Source of the DNA: Bagarius yarrelli
Lineage: Eukaryota > Chordata > Actinopteri > Siluriformes > Sisoridae
Reading direction: 5' to 3'
Length of the DNA: 64,000 nucleotides
NCBI GenBank assembly: GCA_005784505.1
Contig: VCAZ01000005.1
Coordinates: forward strand, 5,645,001 to 5,709,000
The translations under genes and the position numbers were made by a program. Below, one piece after another: positions 27,801 to 42,800 of the stretch. Under the pieces are notes generated by a model. It ran no database searches. It was not told where the DNA came from and worked only from the letters and a program-made list of their open reading frames with translations. Each line of letters begins with the position of its first letter. Within the stretch, counting starts at the first letter, position 1.

Positions 27801-30800
27801 TGATGTGATCGGGTCCCGAGTGGAAATGGGGTCTGGATTACTGGCAGCTCAGTTGTGGCATATGTAGCTTGACAGTGAGAGAGAAAGTAAGAGAAAAAGA
27901 GAGAGAGAGAGAAGGAAGGAAGACAGACAAAAATAAAGGGAAACAGGTATGTAATTACAGTGCATAGAATGATTGTGTACTAAATGTAGAGTGCAAGGAT
28001 GGACTCCGGCAAGACTAACTAGGTCAGCATAACTAAAAGGAGAACCAGAGGGAAACACAGACATGAGGGCTCCCTGATATGTTAAGCAACCAGCCGCTCT
28101 CATCATCAACACCGTGATCAATAAGAGAGGGGAAGACAGCATCTAAACATACCAGATCACCTTAATACTCAACACCCATGAGTCCCCCGGATCTGCTCCT
28201 TTATCTAAGGGGAATCAATACAAAAGGCTTGATTAAATAAGTATGTTTTTAACCTGGACTTAAACACTGAGACTGTGTCTGATTCTGAAACAGTCATCTG
28301 GAGGTCTGCCCCCTGCTGTAGTTTTCATAATGCACGGTACTGACAGGCAGCCTGCATCCTTTGATCATAGTAGGCATAAAGGAACATCGCTAGACCATTT
28401 AGTGCTTTATAATATTAAATATTATGAAATGAAAACTAAAATTCTGGTTCTTCAGCACATATTAGATCGTGTGCTTGGATGAGAGAGCTCTTGACCTAAG
28501 GGGAAGGAAATATTTTAGAATCTTCAATATTTAATAAACATTCACATCTGTCAGCTATGGCTGGGGTGGACCTTGAGCCCATGAGAAATTTTTTTTTTAC
28601 TAATTACTTGGAGAAAGCTACAAGAAAACCAGGATTTAATTTAACAGGCAGAAAGAACAGCTGCTGGAAGCGAAGCGTTGTGTAAGCTGGTTACATATGA
28701 ACAAACAGTGGAAGAGATATGATTTAAACCATAGCCAGAGATTGAAAAGATGTGAAAAATAGTGTTAAAAGCTGCATTTAAATCATTAAAAATAAAAATT
28801 GTTAACCAGAGTCTGCTACCATGAGGAGATTTTTTAGTGTCTCTGTATTATGGGATAGGTGAGTTGTTAAAATGATCATAGATGCAACTGTTTTTCTAAG
28901 TATTTTTATTTTTTAATTTTTAGGCATTTGCCTTTATTAAAAGGACAAAGAGAAAAATATAACGGGAAGAGAGTGGGGGTGGGACCGGAAAGGACCAGAG
29001 CCGAAATCTAACAAAGAATAAAATTGTTAAGATTTGATCCAGTTTTTTTGAAAATAGGTTTTATTGCAGCAGCATTTTGAGACTAGATGAAAACAAGAGG
29101 TCAGATGTTTCTTGTAGTTGCCCACCAGGTTTGCACACATTTTAGGGGGGATTTTGTCCCAGTCCTCTTTGCAATTCCTCTCCAAGTCATTAATGTTTTA
29201 AGGCTAATGTTTTGCAACCCGAACCTTCAGCTGCCTCCACAGATTCTCTATGGAATTAAGTTCTGGAGACTGACTAGGCCACTCCCTCCAGGACCTTAAT
29301 GTTCTTGTTCTTAAATCTGCCTATCTGGCTGAAGGAGAAATTGTGAAATTGGTCTTGTCCCCTTAGCAGCAAAAGACCCCCAAAGCATAATGTTTCCACC
29401 TCCATGTTTGACATGGGGATGGTGTTCTTAGGGTCATAGGCAGCATCCAAACTTGGCAAGTTGAGTTTGATCTTATCTGATCACAAATTTTTAATTCAGT
29501 TCCTCTCTGAATGATTCAGATGTTCATTAGCAAACTTAAAATGGGCATGTTTCTTAAGCTCTGGGACCTTGTGGACGCTGCAGGTTTTCAGTCCTTCAGA
29601 GCGTAGTATGTTACCAGTTGCTTTCTTAGTGACTGTGGTCCCAGCTGCCTTGAGCTCATTGACAAGATCCTCTTATGTTGGTCAGTTATTCTGTGTTTCC
29701 TCCATTTGTAAATAATCACACCAACAGTTGTCACCTTCTCAACAAACTCCTTGGCGATGGTCTTGTAGCCCATTCCATCCTTCTTTAGGTCTACAATCTT
29801 CCCCCTGACATTCTTCGACAGCTCTTTGATCTTATAGCGGAGAGTTTGGAATCTGGTTGATTGCTTCTGTGGACATGTGCATTTTATGCAGGAAACGAGC
29901 TGAGATCATAAGCACTCGCTTTAAGGAGCCCCCTTAAAAGGGTCTCTTTAAGAGAGCCCCTTTAACTGTATGTGGGGAGAGGAGAAATTAAAGGTTTGAA
30001 CTTTTGATTAACCTGAGACACTTCAGCAGCAGTTGGTAGATGAATGCTTGATAGTGAACAAGATGGGGGAGTGAAAGAGAATGTTGAAGAGACACAGAGA
30101 GATATTTAAAATGTTGATAATGAATATTATTTATTTAAGCTATGAAAACTGATCAATTGAACAAAATCTGAGCAATTGAATATAGGTAAGGTGGGAGTCT
30201 GGTAAACATAAAATCTTGTTGAAAGTGGAGAAAAATACTAGCCTTAATCAGATCAGTGTGGTAAGATGTTTTTGCAGTGGAGATGGTACTTATACTAAAG
30301 TAGATGTTTATTCTCACTATATTATAAGAACATCCACATTTTGCCATACTGTTAGTTCATTTAGGTTGGATGTTGTCTTCCAACATGGGCAGGGTGGCTC
30401 AAATGGTTAAGGTGCTGAGTTGTTAATCTGAAGACCAGAAAAACACCTGGGTTCAAGCCCCACCTCCGGCAAGTCAACCACTGTTTGGGTGGTCCTTGAG
30501 CAAGATCCTTAACCCTTCCTGCTCCAGGGGCGCTGTATATCATAGCTGACCCTGCGCTCTGACCCCCAACTTACTAAGATGGGATATGCGAAAAAAAAAT
30601 GCATTTCATTGGCTCTGTACATGTACCTTGCACAATGACAATGAATTGAATATTCTTTCTATTCTATTCTATTCTAATGTCCATCTCTTATTTTAGCGCT
30701 GATGAGCTGGATGAAATTGAGTGTGAGGAGCCACGACCTCACAGCAGCATGACGCTGTGCTCGCAGCCCACTATAGAGCTGGAGTCTGAAACGCACGACC

Positions 30801-33800
30801 TACGACATCAGCGCAGGTCCAGAACAGCAAGTGAACTGCTCGCAGAACGGTAACACACCCCTACCCATATACCTTAAATACTACAAGAACCTAAACACAC
30901 TGCTTCTAAACAGAAAACCATCCTAAATATCCTGTTATTTATATCTATGTTTAGGCTTGAGATTATTGTCAGAAACGTTGCTGCCAACTGTTTAACAGCA
31001 CATTTTTAAACCTTAAAAAATTCCGAAAAATGTAAACTAAAAATAGAGAACAGTATACATAAGTCATAAACAGGAGTTTAATTGAGACTGGACCCGTTTG
31101 ACATCATAAGCTTAAGATGATAATTTTTTTTTTTACTTTTTTAGTTTCTACAAATTCAAGTAAAGATTTCACACACATATGTATTTGGAGCACTTATTAA
31201 ATTAGGTCCATTCCTAAAGTGTACCTGCAAAAGTCATCATCTGGATGACATAGGGGTTTGTGAATATTAATAATGTCTACATTAGAGCTGCCACAATAGA
31301 TGGTTTCGGAATCATCGCCGCAATGTGTGCAAGTCACATTAGAGTGTCAAGTGGGGATTATAGTCGACCGCACCACAGTTCAAAACACATGTGATTTGTG
31401 GTTTAATTGTTAAGTTTAATAAGAGTGAAAGTTTAGCATTTGCGCATTGTTTTATGGTCGGTTACTAATTAAACACGTTCTTACAATTTTATAGAATTCA
31501 GACACAAGAAACAATCACTTTTACATAAATATTCAATGCGGCTGATGAATACCGCCTCCCCAACCCCAACAAAACAAACCCTCTTTAACTGCCTGGTTAT
31601 AAGATGTGTTTGTTCTGTTCCAGGACCTACGTAATTGAAGAGCTGCTGCAGAGTCGAGAGTTTTACGCTTCCCAGAACCGGCTGTTTAAGCTGATCTTTG
31701 CCCTGTGTAACGTGGTGGCTGCACACTCTGAGCTTGTGTGCTACCTCATCATCGTGCTAAACAATGTGGTCACAGCCTCCGTCATATCACTGGTGCTGCC
31801 GGTGCTTATCTTCCTGTGGGCTATGCTTTCCATACCACGGCCCTCGAAGAGGTTCTGGATGACTGCCATAGTTTACACAGAGGTGAGGTGGGGAGCGTGC
31901 TTAGATGATCACCCGTTAGTGTGTTGCTCTGTGCTTTGTTCAACAAAAAATCTGGGGATAAGATGTTTGCTTGCTCAGTGCTGTCCACAGATCGCAGTTT
32001 GAAATGAATTCTTAAATCATACAAAGTAAATCAACAGAGGTCATTATACAATACTAATGCTAGGGGCAGTGGTGGCTCAAATGGTTAAGGTGCTGAGTTG
32101 CTGATCTGAAACACCTGGGTTCAAGCCCCACCACCGGCAAGCCAACCGCTGTTGGGTCCTTGAGCAGGATCCTTAACCCTTCCTGCTCCAGGGGCGCTGT
32201 ATCATAGCTGACCCTGCACAATGACAATGAATATAATAGTCCTGAATCGAAAATACACCAGTTTTTGCCAAATAAATTAAATACAAGCAGCTAAAGTTAT
32301 ATTTAGTGGTATATTTAACTTTCCTTTGTTTTAAAACTTCTAGCATTTTTGTCTGTCTTTTTAAGGTGATGGTGGTGGTCAAGTACCTGTTCCAGTTTGG
32401 CTTTTTTCCCTGGAACAGTATAGATGAGATGATACTAAACGAGAATAAGCCCTACTTTCCTCCACGCATACTCGGACTGGAAAAAACTGACAACTATATC
32501 CGCTATGACCTGCTTCAGCTGCTGGCTCTTTTTTTTCATCGCTCTTTGCTTCAGGTAACCCAAGTTTCTCCTACTGTTCACCATGGAATGTGTAGCTGTT
32601 CTCTACGGAACTGTGTAGTCCTGTATTCAGGGGATCATGGTAGTTCAGACTTTCTGCCTCTTTCTTCATCAGCGCTATGGGCTTTGGGACCATGAAGGGC
32701 CTGTGGAAAAGAAAAGCACAGAGAAAAAGAAGAAAGCTAAAGAAACCCTGACTGAACCAGAGGAGATCCAGAATGCAGAAATAACACCCGAACCTGAAGA
32801 GCCCAAGAAAAAAGGCGTTTTTCTACGCTTGCGCAGAAAAAAACCATCAGACAAAGGTAATCTAACAGAAAACTTCAGAACTTTTATTGATTTTATTAGT
32901 GTAATAAAAAAAACATCTAAATTGTTGCTTCAATTTGCTTTGAGGTCTGTGTTGCTTCTTAAGATATATAAAGCAGTCTTTTATGTATCCCAGAGTCCAC
33001 AGCAAAAGAAACAAAGAAGAAGAAGACCAAGGGGCAACGTCGAAAGGAAGCCAGTCAAAAGCTGAAGGCTTTTGGGGAAAAAATCAAAGACTTTTTTCTT
33101 TCAGTGTAAGAAAACTTATTTACTCAGTACAACCGGCACAGTTAAGATCCTGCTGTAAAACAACTGCATGTATTAAAAATGGCAAATAAAAATTACAAAT
33201 GCTTCTGACAGTGACTTTCCCTTTTTCTCTTTCAGGATGAGGAATACTTATAAACCAGCGCAGATGTTCATCCACAACATCCTGCATACAGAGTACCGAG
33301 CTGCCACTGACGTCTACGCTCTGATGTTCCTCACTGATGTGGTAGATTTCATCGTCATCGTGTTTGGCTTTTGGGCTTTTGGAGTAAGTACACTGATGAA
33401 ATATTTAAAGTGGCATAATGCAGGAACTCATTCAGTAGCATTCGGTAGCATCACCTACAACAAATAACAAAAATAAAGAAGATGCTGTTTGTATCAAATA
33501 GTCTGGTTTAAGTATTTCAAAAACTTCTAATCTTCTAGGATTTTTATACACAACATTCTCTAATGTTACTTTTACATAAAATGTAAAGTGGATTTGCACA
33601 TCATGTTTTTATTCTAAAAACAAAAATTGTAGTACAAATCCCAATACAGACAGCTACAATAATGCTCTCCTTCATTGTCTCATACAACAGAACTTTCAAC
33701 TAGTGTGAATATTGTAGGTTCACGACAAATTTGCTGTCTGACTCAATGAGTGACAATTAACTAAACAGGACGGTACACCTGACAACAATGTTAAACATGA

Positions 33801-36800
33801 AAAGCATAGCAGGTTACATCTTAATAGAAATAGGCTCCAACACAAAGTTCCAGTTCTCTTATGTACGCGCAGCCTTAAAACAGCTGGACAGCCAAGGATT
33901 AGAGACATGACAAGAGCAGGCAGTGTCTGTGCACAATGTTATACGTGAAGCTGCTGTCTAATGCAGAATACTGAACTGAAGTGTATTGCAGTTCCTAATA
34001 AAGTGAGCACAGGATTTGTGAGGTTTGTTAAGGCCTTTAAATTTCTGGTATTTGGCAGATGTCCTCATACAGAGCTGCTTACATTTATTTCATTTATCCA
34101 ACTGTTCAGTTCTGAGTGATGTGCTGTGAACATTTTTCTCTGAACAGGCCAGGAGCTTAAGCACTGAGCCACTTTCCCCATGTTAACATATATAAAACAT
34201 TGGTTAAAGAATTGGATTTTATTGGTTTATATGATGCTTATGATATAAGATGTGTGGCAAGCAGACAACTGAAGTGTGTAATTTCTGTCGCAGAAACATT
34301 CGGCTGCTGCAGACATCGCCAGCACACTATCAGATGACCAGGTACCGGAAGCATTCCTCGTCATGCTCCTCATTCAGTTCAGCACCATGGTGATCGACCG
34401 AGCTCTCTACTTGCGCAAGGCTGTCCTAGGAAAACTCATCTTCCAGGTTATCCTAGTGCTGGGAATTCACATCTGGATGTTCTTCATCCTGCCTGCAGTC
34501 ACTGAGAGGTACAAAGATGAGCTGTCATTTATTTGCTGCTTATTATGAAGCTTAAAATCCATCGGGTCACAATTATTCATATTGTTTCAGATAAATTTTA
34601 GAGAATAAAAGATATTAAACAAGTGTTCAAGACTGCAAATAGGGCAGATATTATATATTTTCTGTTTCTGCTATCATCTTTATTTAACATTTGTTATGAA
34701 TAAAACCAAAAAGATTTCCCCTACACTTATGTAAAAGCCAAATCATTATTTTATTAATTTATGTGAGATTTAAAAGATTTGGCCTGGGGAAAGATCAAGG
34801 GTAAAAATCTAATGAAAAAATTTCTAGGAAAACTTGTCATCTAATTTTCTTTTTATGTCAGTCCAAATGTGGATGAAGAAGCTATTTAAGTGTATCAGTG
34901 TAAACAGCTTGAAATGAAACTCTAAATATTTAAAAAACTGAAATCCTTAAAGTAAAACTGTGGATTTGCTCTTTAATGCAAATTTAACTCTTTAAAATTT
35001 CTCTTTGCTAAACTTGAAAAGCGAGACGTCACTTCTCTTTTTTTTTTTATCTGTGCAGAATGTTCAGCCAGAATTTTGTGGCCCAGCTCTGGTACTTTGT
35101 CAAGTGCATCTACTTCACTCTATCTGCGTATCAGATCCGCTGTGGCTATCCTACTCGCATTCTTGGCAACTTTCTCACTAAGAAGTACAACCACCTCAAC
35201 CTTTTCCTCTTTCAAGGGTGAGACCTTACACAATTGTAACTTTAGTTACAAACCCTAACATTCTCTACCAAACAAACCCCAACATTAAGAAACCCTGACA
35301 TTCTCTACCAAACAAACCCCAACATTACCAATACATAACATTCTCTACCAAACAAACCCTAACATTCTCTACCAAACAAACCTTAACATTACTAAACCCA
35401 ACATTCTCTACCAAACAAACCCTCCAACATTACAAAACCCTAACATTCTCTACCAAACAAACCCAACATTACCTAAACGCTAACATTCTTACTACCACAC
35501 AAACCTTAACATTACTAAACCCAACATTCTCTACCAAACAAACCCCAACATTACCGAACCCTAACATTCTTTACCAAACAAACCCCAACATTACAAAACC
35601 CTAACATTCTCTACCAAACAAACCCCAACATTACAAAACCCTAACATTCTCTACCGAACAAACCCCCTAACATTACAGAATCCTAAGATTCTTTACAAAA
35701 CAAACCCCAACATTAACAAAGCCTAACATTCTTTAACAAACAAACCCCAACATTTACAAGCCTAACATTCTCTACCAAACAAACCCCAACATTACCAAAG
35801 CCTAACATTCTCTAACAAACAAACACCAGCATTACAAACCCTAACATTCTCTACCAAACAAACCCCATTACCAAACCCTAACACTCTTGGCCAAACAAAC
35901 CCCATTACCAAACCCTAACACTCTTGACCAAACAAACCCCAACATTAACAGAGCCTAACATTCTCTACCAAACAAACCCCAACATTACCAAAGCCTAACA
36001 TTCTTTACCGACCAAAACCCCAACATAACCAAACCCTAACATTCTCTGCCAAACAAACCCTAACATTACCAAGCCCCAACATTTGTTACAGAACAAATCC
36101 CAACATTAGCAAACCCCAACATTCTCTACCAAACAAACTCCAACATTACCAAACCCTAACATTCGCTACCAAAAAAATATCAACATTCTCTACCAAACCC
36201 TAACATTCTCTACCAAACAAACCCCAACATTTTCTACCAAACAAACCCAAACATTACCAAACCCTAACATTCTCTACCAAACAAACCCCAACTTTAACAA
36301 ACCCTAACATTCTCCACCAAACAAACCCCAACTTTAACAAACCCTAACATTCTCTATCGAACAAACCCCAAGATTACAAAACCGTAACATTCTCTACCGA
36401 ACAAACCCCAAATACCAACCCTAACAAAAAACCCCCAACATACAACCAAACCCAAACATTACCAAACCCTAACATTCTCTACCAAACAAACCCCAACTTT
36501 AACAAACCCTAACATTCTCCACCAAACAAACCCTAACATTCTCTACCGAACAAACCCCAACATTACCAAACCCTAAAATTCTTTACCAAACCCTAACACT
36601 CTCTACCAAACTCCAACATTTCCAAACCCTGACATTCTCTACCAAACAAACCCCAACGTTCTCTACCAAACAAACCCTAACATTCTCTCCCAACATTACC
36701 AACCCCTAGCATTCTCTACCGACCAAACCCCAACATTACCAAACCCTGACATTCGCTACCAAACAAACCCAAACATTACCAAACCCTAACATTCTCTACC

Positions 36801-39800
36801 AACCAAACACTTACATTCTCTACCAAACACTTACATTCTCTACCAAACACTAACATTTTCTACCAAACAAACCCCAATATTACCAAACCCTAACATTTTT
36901 TTTTACCCAACCCCAACATTCTCTTTGCATAATTACCAGCATTTTAATTGGGCTGCCAATAAACCAACCATCTATTTCTATTTTTTTTGTGTGGCTACAT
37001 GTTGATACCAGTTTCCGCTTGGTTCCGTTCCTGGTGGAGCTGCGGGCCGTAATGGACTGGGTCTGGACAGACACCACGCTCTCTCTCTCTAACTGGATGT
37101 GTGTGGAGGACATTTACGCCAACATCTTCATTATAAAGTGCAGTCGAGAGACTGAGAAGGTATAAAGGCTTATAAGAATTTATGTTTGAATTCGATAGCA
37201 ATGTGAACACCTTGTTTCTATATGTGTAATCAGACCGTCTGACTTAGCTGTTTTGCTGTTTCACATTCTAAATAACTAAATAATCTCTTAACTCAAGCAA
37301 TAACCAAGGATTTTCAGGGACATGGACTGTTATAAATGTGTGTTTACTGGTTACACATCACAGATCGATATAAAATTCAATTTTATTCAATTTTATTTGT
37401 ATAGCGCTTTTTACAATGGTTGTTGTTTTAAAGCAGCTTAACACAATCAAAGATAATTATGAAATGTGAATGAAATAGAAATAAGTTTGTCCCTGATTGT
37501 CCCTGATGAGCAAGCCGAGGGTGACGGTGGCAAGGAAAAACTCCCTGAGATGGTAATAGGAAGAAACCTTGAGAGGAAAGTCAACAGAGATCCCATCCTC
37601 ATTTAGGTAATAAACAGATAGCAGGAATTTTGCAGTCACACTGTGTGTGTAAGCAACTGTAGTCACAATTCCTCAGAAAACAGCTGGAACGTCTTAATGG
37701 CAGGCTGGAAGCGTCCTCGATTAACGTGGTAATGTGATGTGATCATCAACCGGAGGCGGGTCACCAGGCAGGGAGGGAAGGAAGGAAGAAAGAAAGGGAA
37801 GAAAAACAATTAGTTACAGTCACAGAGTATAAAGGGAATGTACACTTAGTGTACAAAAAAGCTCGGCCCCTGCTGTCGTTTTCATTATGTGTGGTACTGA
37901 CAGACAGCCTGCATCCTTTGATCGAAGTAGGCGTGGCGGAGCGTAAGACACTAGCAATTCACTCGGGTACTGCAAGGCGAGACCATTTAGTGCTTTATAG
38001 GTCAGGAGTAGTATTTTAAAATCAACGTTTGCTGGGAGCCAATGCAGATGGGGGTGATGTGTTCATATCTTCTAGATCTTCTAGACAACCCTCGCTGCTG
38101 CGTTTTGAACTAACTAAAGCTTATTTATGCACCTAGTTGAACACCCAGACGTTAAAGTCTGCGTTAAAATAATCCATCTTGAATGTAATAAAAGCATGAC
38201 CTAATCTTTCTGCATTATTTAGTGACAATATATTTCTGAGATGAAATAATGCTATTCTAGTAATATTATCTACATGGGTTTCAAATGGGAGATTGGAGTC
38301 TATAATCACACCCACTGTGCAATCACTGTTGCACTTGATGAATTAGAATGACTGTCTAGAGTTACAGTGTGATAGACAGGCTTACTTCTAGCTACATGTG
38401 ATGCAAGTGCCAGAACCTCTGCTCAATTTTATTAAACTGGCTTTTTCATCTGGCCTAGCTGAGACATATAATTGTGTTTCATCAGCGTAACAGTAAAAAC
38501 TAATATCATGCTTACGAATTATTTTGCCCAGAGGAAGGATGTAGAAGGAAAAAAGCAGTGGGCCTTAAACGGAATCCTGTTGAACCCACAGAATAGTTAC
38601 CATTTAAATCTACAAACTGATAGTGATCGGTCAAATAGCTTTTGCTTGTGTACAGCTGCTTTGTGACAATGATCACTGTAAAAAGCGCTATACAAGTTAA
38701 ATTGAATTGAAATTGAAAATAGGACCTGAGCCAGTCAAAGACTATTCACTTAATTTCTACAACCTTTTCTAATGTACGCAATTTTTCTGGAAATTTTGAT
38801 AGGGGAGGTTTAATATCGGCCTTTAGTTTGACAGCTCACTGGTAACAAGGTCAGGGGTTCTAATACTGCTGGTACTATCTGCTTAAGAAAGTGTGTTTGT
38901 TTAGGATTTAATAAACGAGTTAATAATTAAGCAGAAGAGATGAGTGAAATTAGATCATTCTCTTACAGAGGAGTAACATTTTCCAAGATTTGATCTAATG
39001 TGATTAAATTATCCTCAAAATCAATTGAATATTCTAATGCCTAATGTTTGAAGTCCTCACTGCTGCATGCTGTTATTCTAGTGGTTTTATTCCTAGTTTA
39101 ATTTGCTACGGTGTCAAATAAAAATCTAGGATTATTTTTATTATTTTCTATAAGGGTGGAGAGATACGTTGATGTAGCTACACTAGGAGCTTTTTCGTAG
39201 AACAAGATTTTCTCATTCCATGGTGTTTGAAATACTAACAATTTAGTTTACCACCATTTACATTCTAGTTTTTGAACGCTTTGTTTTAAAGAGTGTGTGT
39301 GATCATTATACCAGAAAGCAAGTTTCTTATCTTTATTCATTTTTCTGGAGCTACGTTATTTAAGGTATAATAGAATGTTGACTCTAAATATTCAGTCGCC
39401 TGATGGAGTTCTGTGGGGTCAAATGGTGATCAAATCATAGTAGATAATTTTGGGAGATAGCTAATAAAGCTCCGGGCGGTAGTAGAATGTACTGGTCCAA
39501 TGTTTTTTTTTCCCATTCGTTTTGGCTTGCTTAGTTGGGGACTCTTGACCTGACTTACACCGAAAGATAATATTAAATCTAAACTCTGACCTGCTTTATG
39601 AGTGGGTCCCACTAAGTCGAGTATGGAGATAAATGCTGTTCTCGGCGGGTCGCCTGTATTCTCAAAATTGAGACTGAGGCTGAAGTATGTAGCTTTATAC
39701 TAAAGGGCTAGCTCCATTTAATGATACATACTCATAATTCCATTTAATCCAGGTTTCTGTTAAACACAGCGTGTCAAAATTCTGATCCATGATAATTTTA

Positions 39801-42800
39801 TTTACCGTGCTTTAGATCTGAGAGGTCTAATATTTAGATCTCGATTTAGTTGGAGGTGCAGGCTGTGTGTTCAGTATGTTCCGAATTGGATGTGTCTACA
39901 TTAATTAAATTGCTAAAGCAGACTTTCTGGCTCTTAGGACATTTTTGTTTAGCTTTGAATTTCGCTTAATTTTGTATAACAAGTGATGACCTAAGTGATG
40001 ATGTGCAGCTAGCAGAAGGTTGGATTAGCCTGTTTGTCTGCTCCTTGGCCTGGGCGCTGAGTAGTCAACAATTATTTAGACCGGTTCTGAGACTATGAGA
40101 TATGTTAAAAGAAAGGAGTGTCCTAACAGGACAGCTTTGTCCTTAAAAGTTCTCCAACTTTCTACAAAGCCCAAATGATATCAAATCAATATGCATTGTG
40201 ATTATACTGTCTTATTTTTCAGAAATATCCTCAACCTAAGGGCCAGAAGAAAAAGAAGATAGTAAAGTATGGAATGGGTGGCATCATCATTTTCTTCCTC
40301 ATCTGCATCATCTGGTTCCCATTACTCTTCATCTCCTTGGTCAGATCAGTTGTGGGTGTGGTTAATCATCCCGTAGATGTTACTGTCACTGTCAAGTTGG
40401 GAGGTTATGAGGTAATGAATTTAAAGCACTGTAAACAGTAAATTATTCAAAGTCTATCAAATATCGGCACCCTAACACCTACCAACAATCGTTCCTCAGC
40501 AAAGTCTTAAGTTCATTAATGAGCAAAGATCACACTCAAGTTCTAACTCCTAAATCCTTACTCTCTATCTCTAAAGCCATTTACTAATACAACATTCGCC
40601 AGCTCTAATGCTTACCAACAAACATTCTCTTGCAATCAATCCCTAACAGTGACACATGACAAAATTCTTCAGAACACAAACCACAATGTTTTCTAGCTAA
40701 CAAACCCCAACATTACCAAACCCCAACATTCTCTACCAAACAAACCCCAACATTTGTTACCAAACAAACCCTAAAATTACCAAACCCCAACATTCTCTAA
40801 CAAACAAACCCCAACATTTGTTACAGAACAAATCCCAACATCACCAAATCCCAACATTCTCCACCAAACACCAACATTGTCTACCAATCAAACCCCAACA
40901 TTCTTTACCAAACAAACCCCAACATTACCAAACCCCAACATTCTCTACCAAACACCAACCTTCTCTACCATACACACCCCAAGATTCTTTAACAAACAAA
41001 CCCATAACCAAACCCAAGCATTTTCTACCAAACAAACCCCAACATTCTTTAACAAACAAACACCAACGTTCTTTGGCAAAAGAAACCCCACATTACCAAA
41101 ACCCAACATTCTTTACCAAACAAACCCTAACATTACTAAACCCCAACCTTTTCTACCAAACAAACACCAACATTCTCTAGAAAACAAACCACAACATTCT
41201 TTATCAAACAAACCCCTACATTCTTTACCAAACAAACCTCAACATTACAGACCTCATTTTTCTACCAAACAAACACTAACATTACCAAACACCAACATTC
41301 TCTAACAAACAAACCCCAACATTACCAAACCGCAACATTCTATACCAAACAAACACCAACCTTCTCCACCATATAAACCCCAACATTCCTTACCAAACAA
41401 CCCCAACATTATCAAACCCCAACATTCTCTACCAAACAAACATCTTCTATACCATACACACCTCAACATTCTTTAACAAACAAACCCCTGACCAAACCCC
41501 AGCATTCTCTAACAAACACCAACATTACCAAACCCCAACATTCTCTAACAAACAAACACCAACATTCTTTAACAAACAAAACCCAACATTCTCTACCAAA
41601 CAAACCCTAACATTACTAAACCCCAACATTATCTACCAAACAAACCCCAACGTTCTTCACCAAACAAACCCCAACATTCTTTACCAAACAAACACCAACT
41701 TTCTCCACCACACAAACCCCAACATTACCAAAACCCAACATTCTCTACCAAACAAACCTTAACATTACTAAACCCCAACATTCTTTACCAAACAAACCCC
41801 CAACAGACCTTATTCTCTACCAAACAATCACTAACATTACCAAACCCCAACATTCTCTAACAAACACCAACATTCTTTACCAAACAAACACCAACTTTCT
41901 CCACCATACAAACCCCAACATTCTTTACCAAACAAACCCTCAAATTATCAAACCCCAAAATTCTCTACCAAACAAACACTATTACCAAACCCCAACATTC
42001 TCTAACAAACAAACACTAACATTACCAAACCCCAACGTTCTCTAACAAACAAACCCCAACATTCTCTAACAAACACTAACATTACCAAACCCCAACATTC
42101 TTTACCCAGCAAAACCCAACATTCTCCACCAAACAAACCCCAACATTCTTTACTAAACAAACCCTAACATTACCAAACCCCAACATTCTCTAACAAACAA
42201 ACCCCAACATTACCAAACCCCAACATTCTCTAACAAACAAACCCCAACATTCTCTACCGAACAAACCCCAACATTTGTTACCAAACAAATCCCAAGATTA
42301 CCAAACCCCAACATTCTCTACCAAACAAACCCCAACATTACCAAATCCTAACATTCTCTACCAAACCCCAACATTCTGTATCAAACAAACCCCAACAATC
42401 TTTACAGACAAACATTACCGATCTCCACCATTCTCTACTAAACAAACCCCAATATTACCAAAACCCAACATTCTCTACTAAACAAAACCCAACATTACCA
42501 AACCCCATCGTTCTCTACCAAACAAACCACAACATTACCAAACCCTAACATTCTCTACCAAACAAATACCAACATTCTCTACCAAACAAACCCAAACAAT
42601 CTTTCTAGAAAAACATTACCAATCCCCACCATTCTCTACCAAAGAAACCCTAACATTACCAAACCCCAACATTACCAAACCCCATTATTCTCTAGTAAAC
42701 AAACTATAATACACCCTTAATAATTTTTACACATGAACCCTAACAATATTTAACACACTTAAACAAATCTTATTTTCTAGCAAAAAAAAACTTTCAAGTG

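Noticed and set aside
35230..36925. CRISPR-like array of regular repeats
   Set aside because: The repeats are contiguous and imperfect with no unique spacers, and the locus is a vertebrate intron.
40818..42481. Several Thr/Pro/Asn-rich open frames
   Set aside because: Produced by the 40-bp minisatellite, which lacks G and therefore many stops. No codon or homology support.
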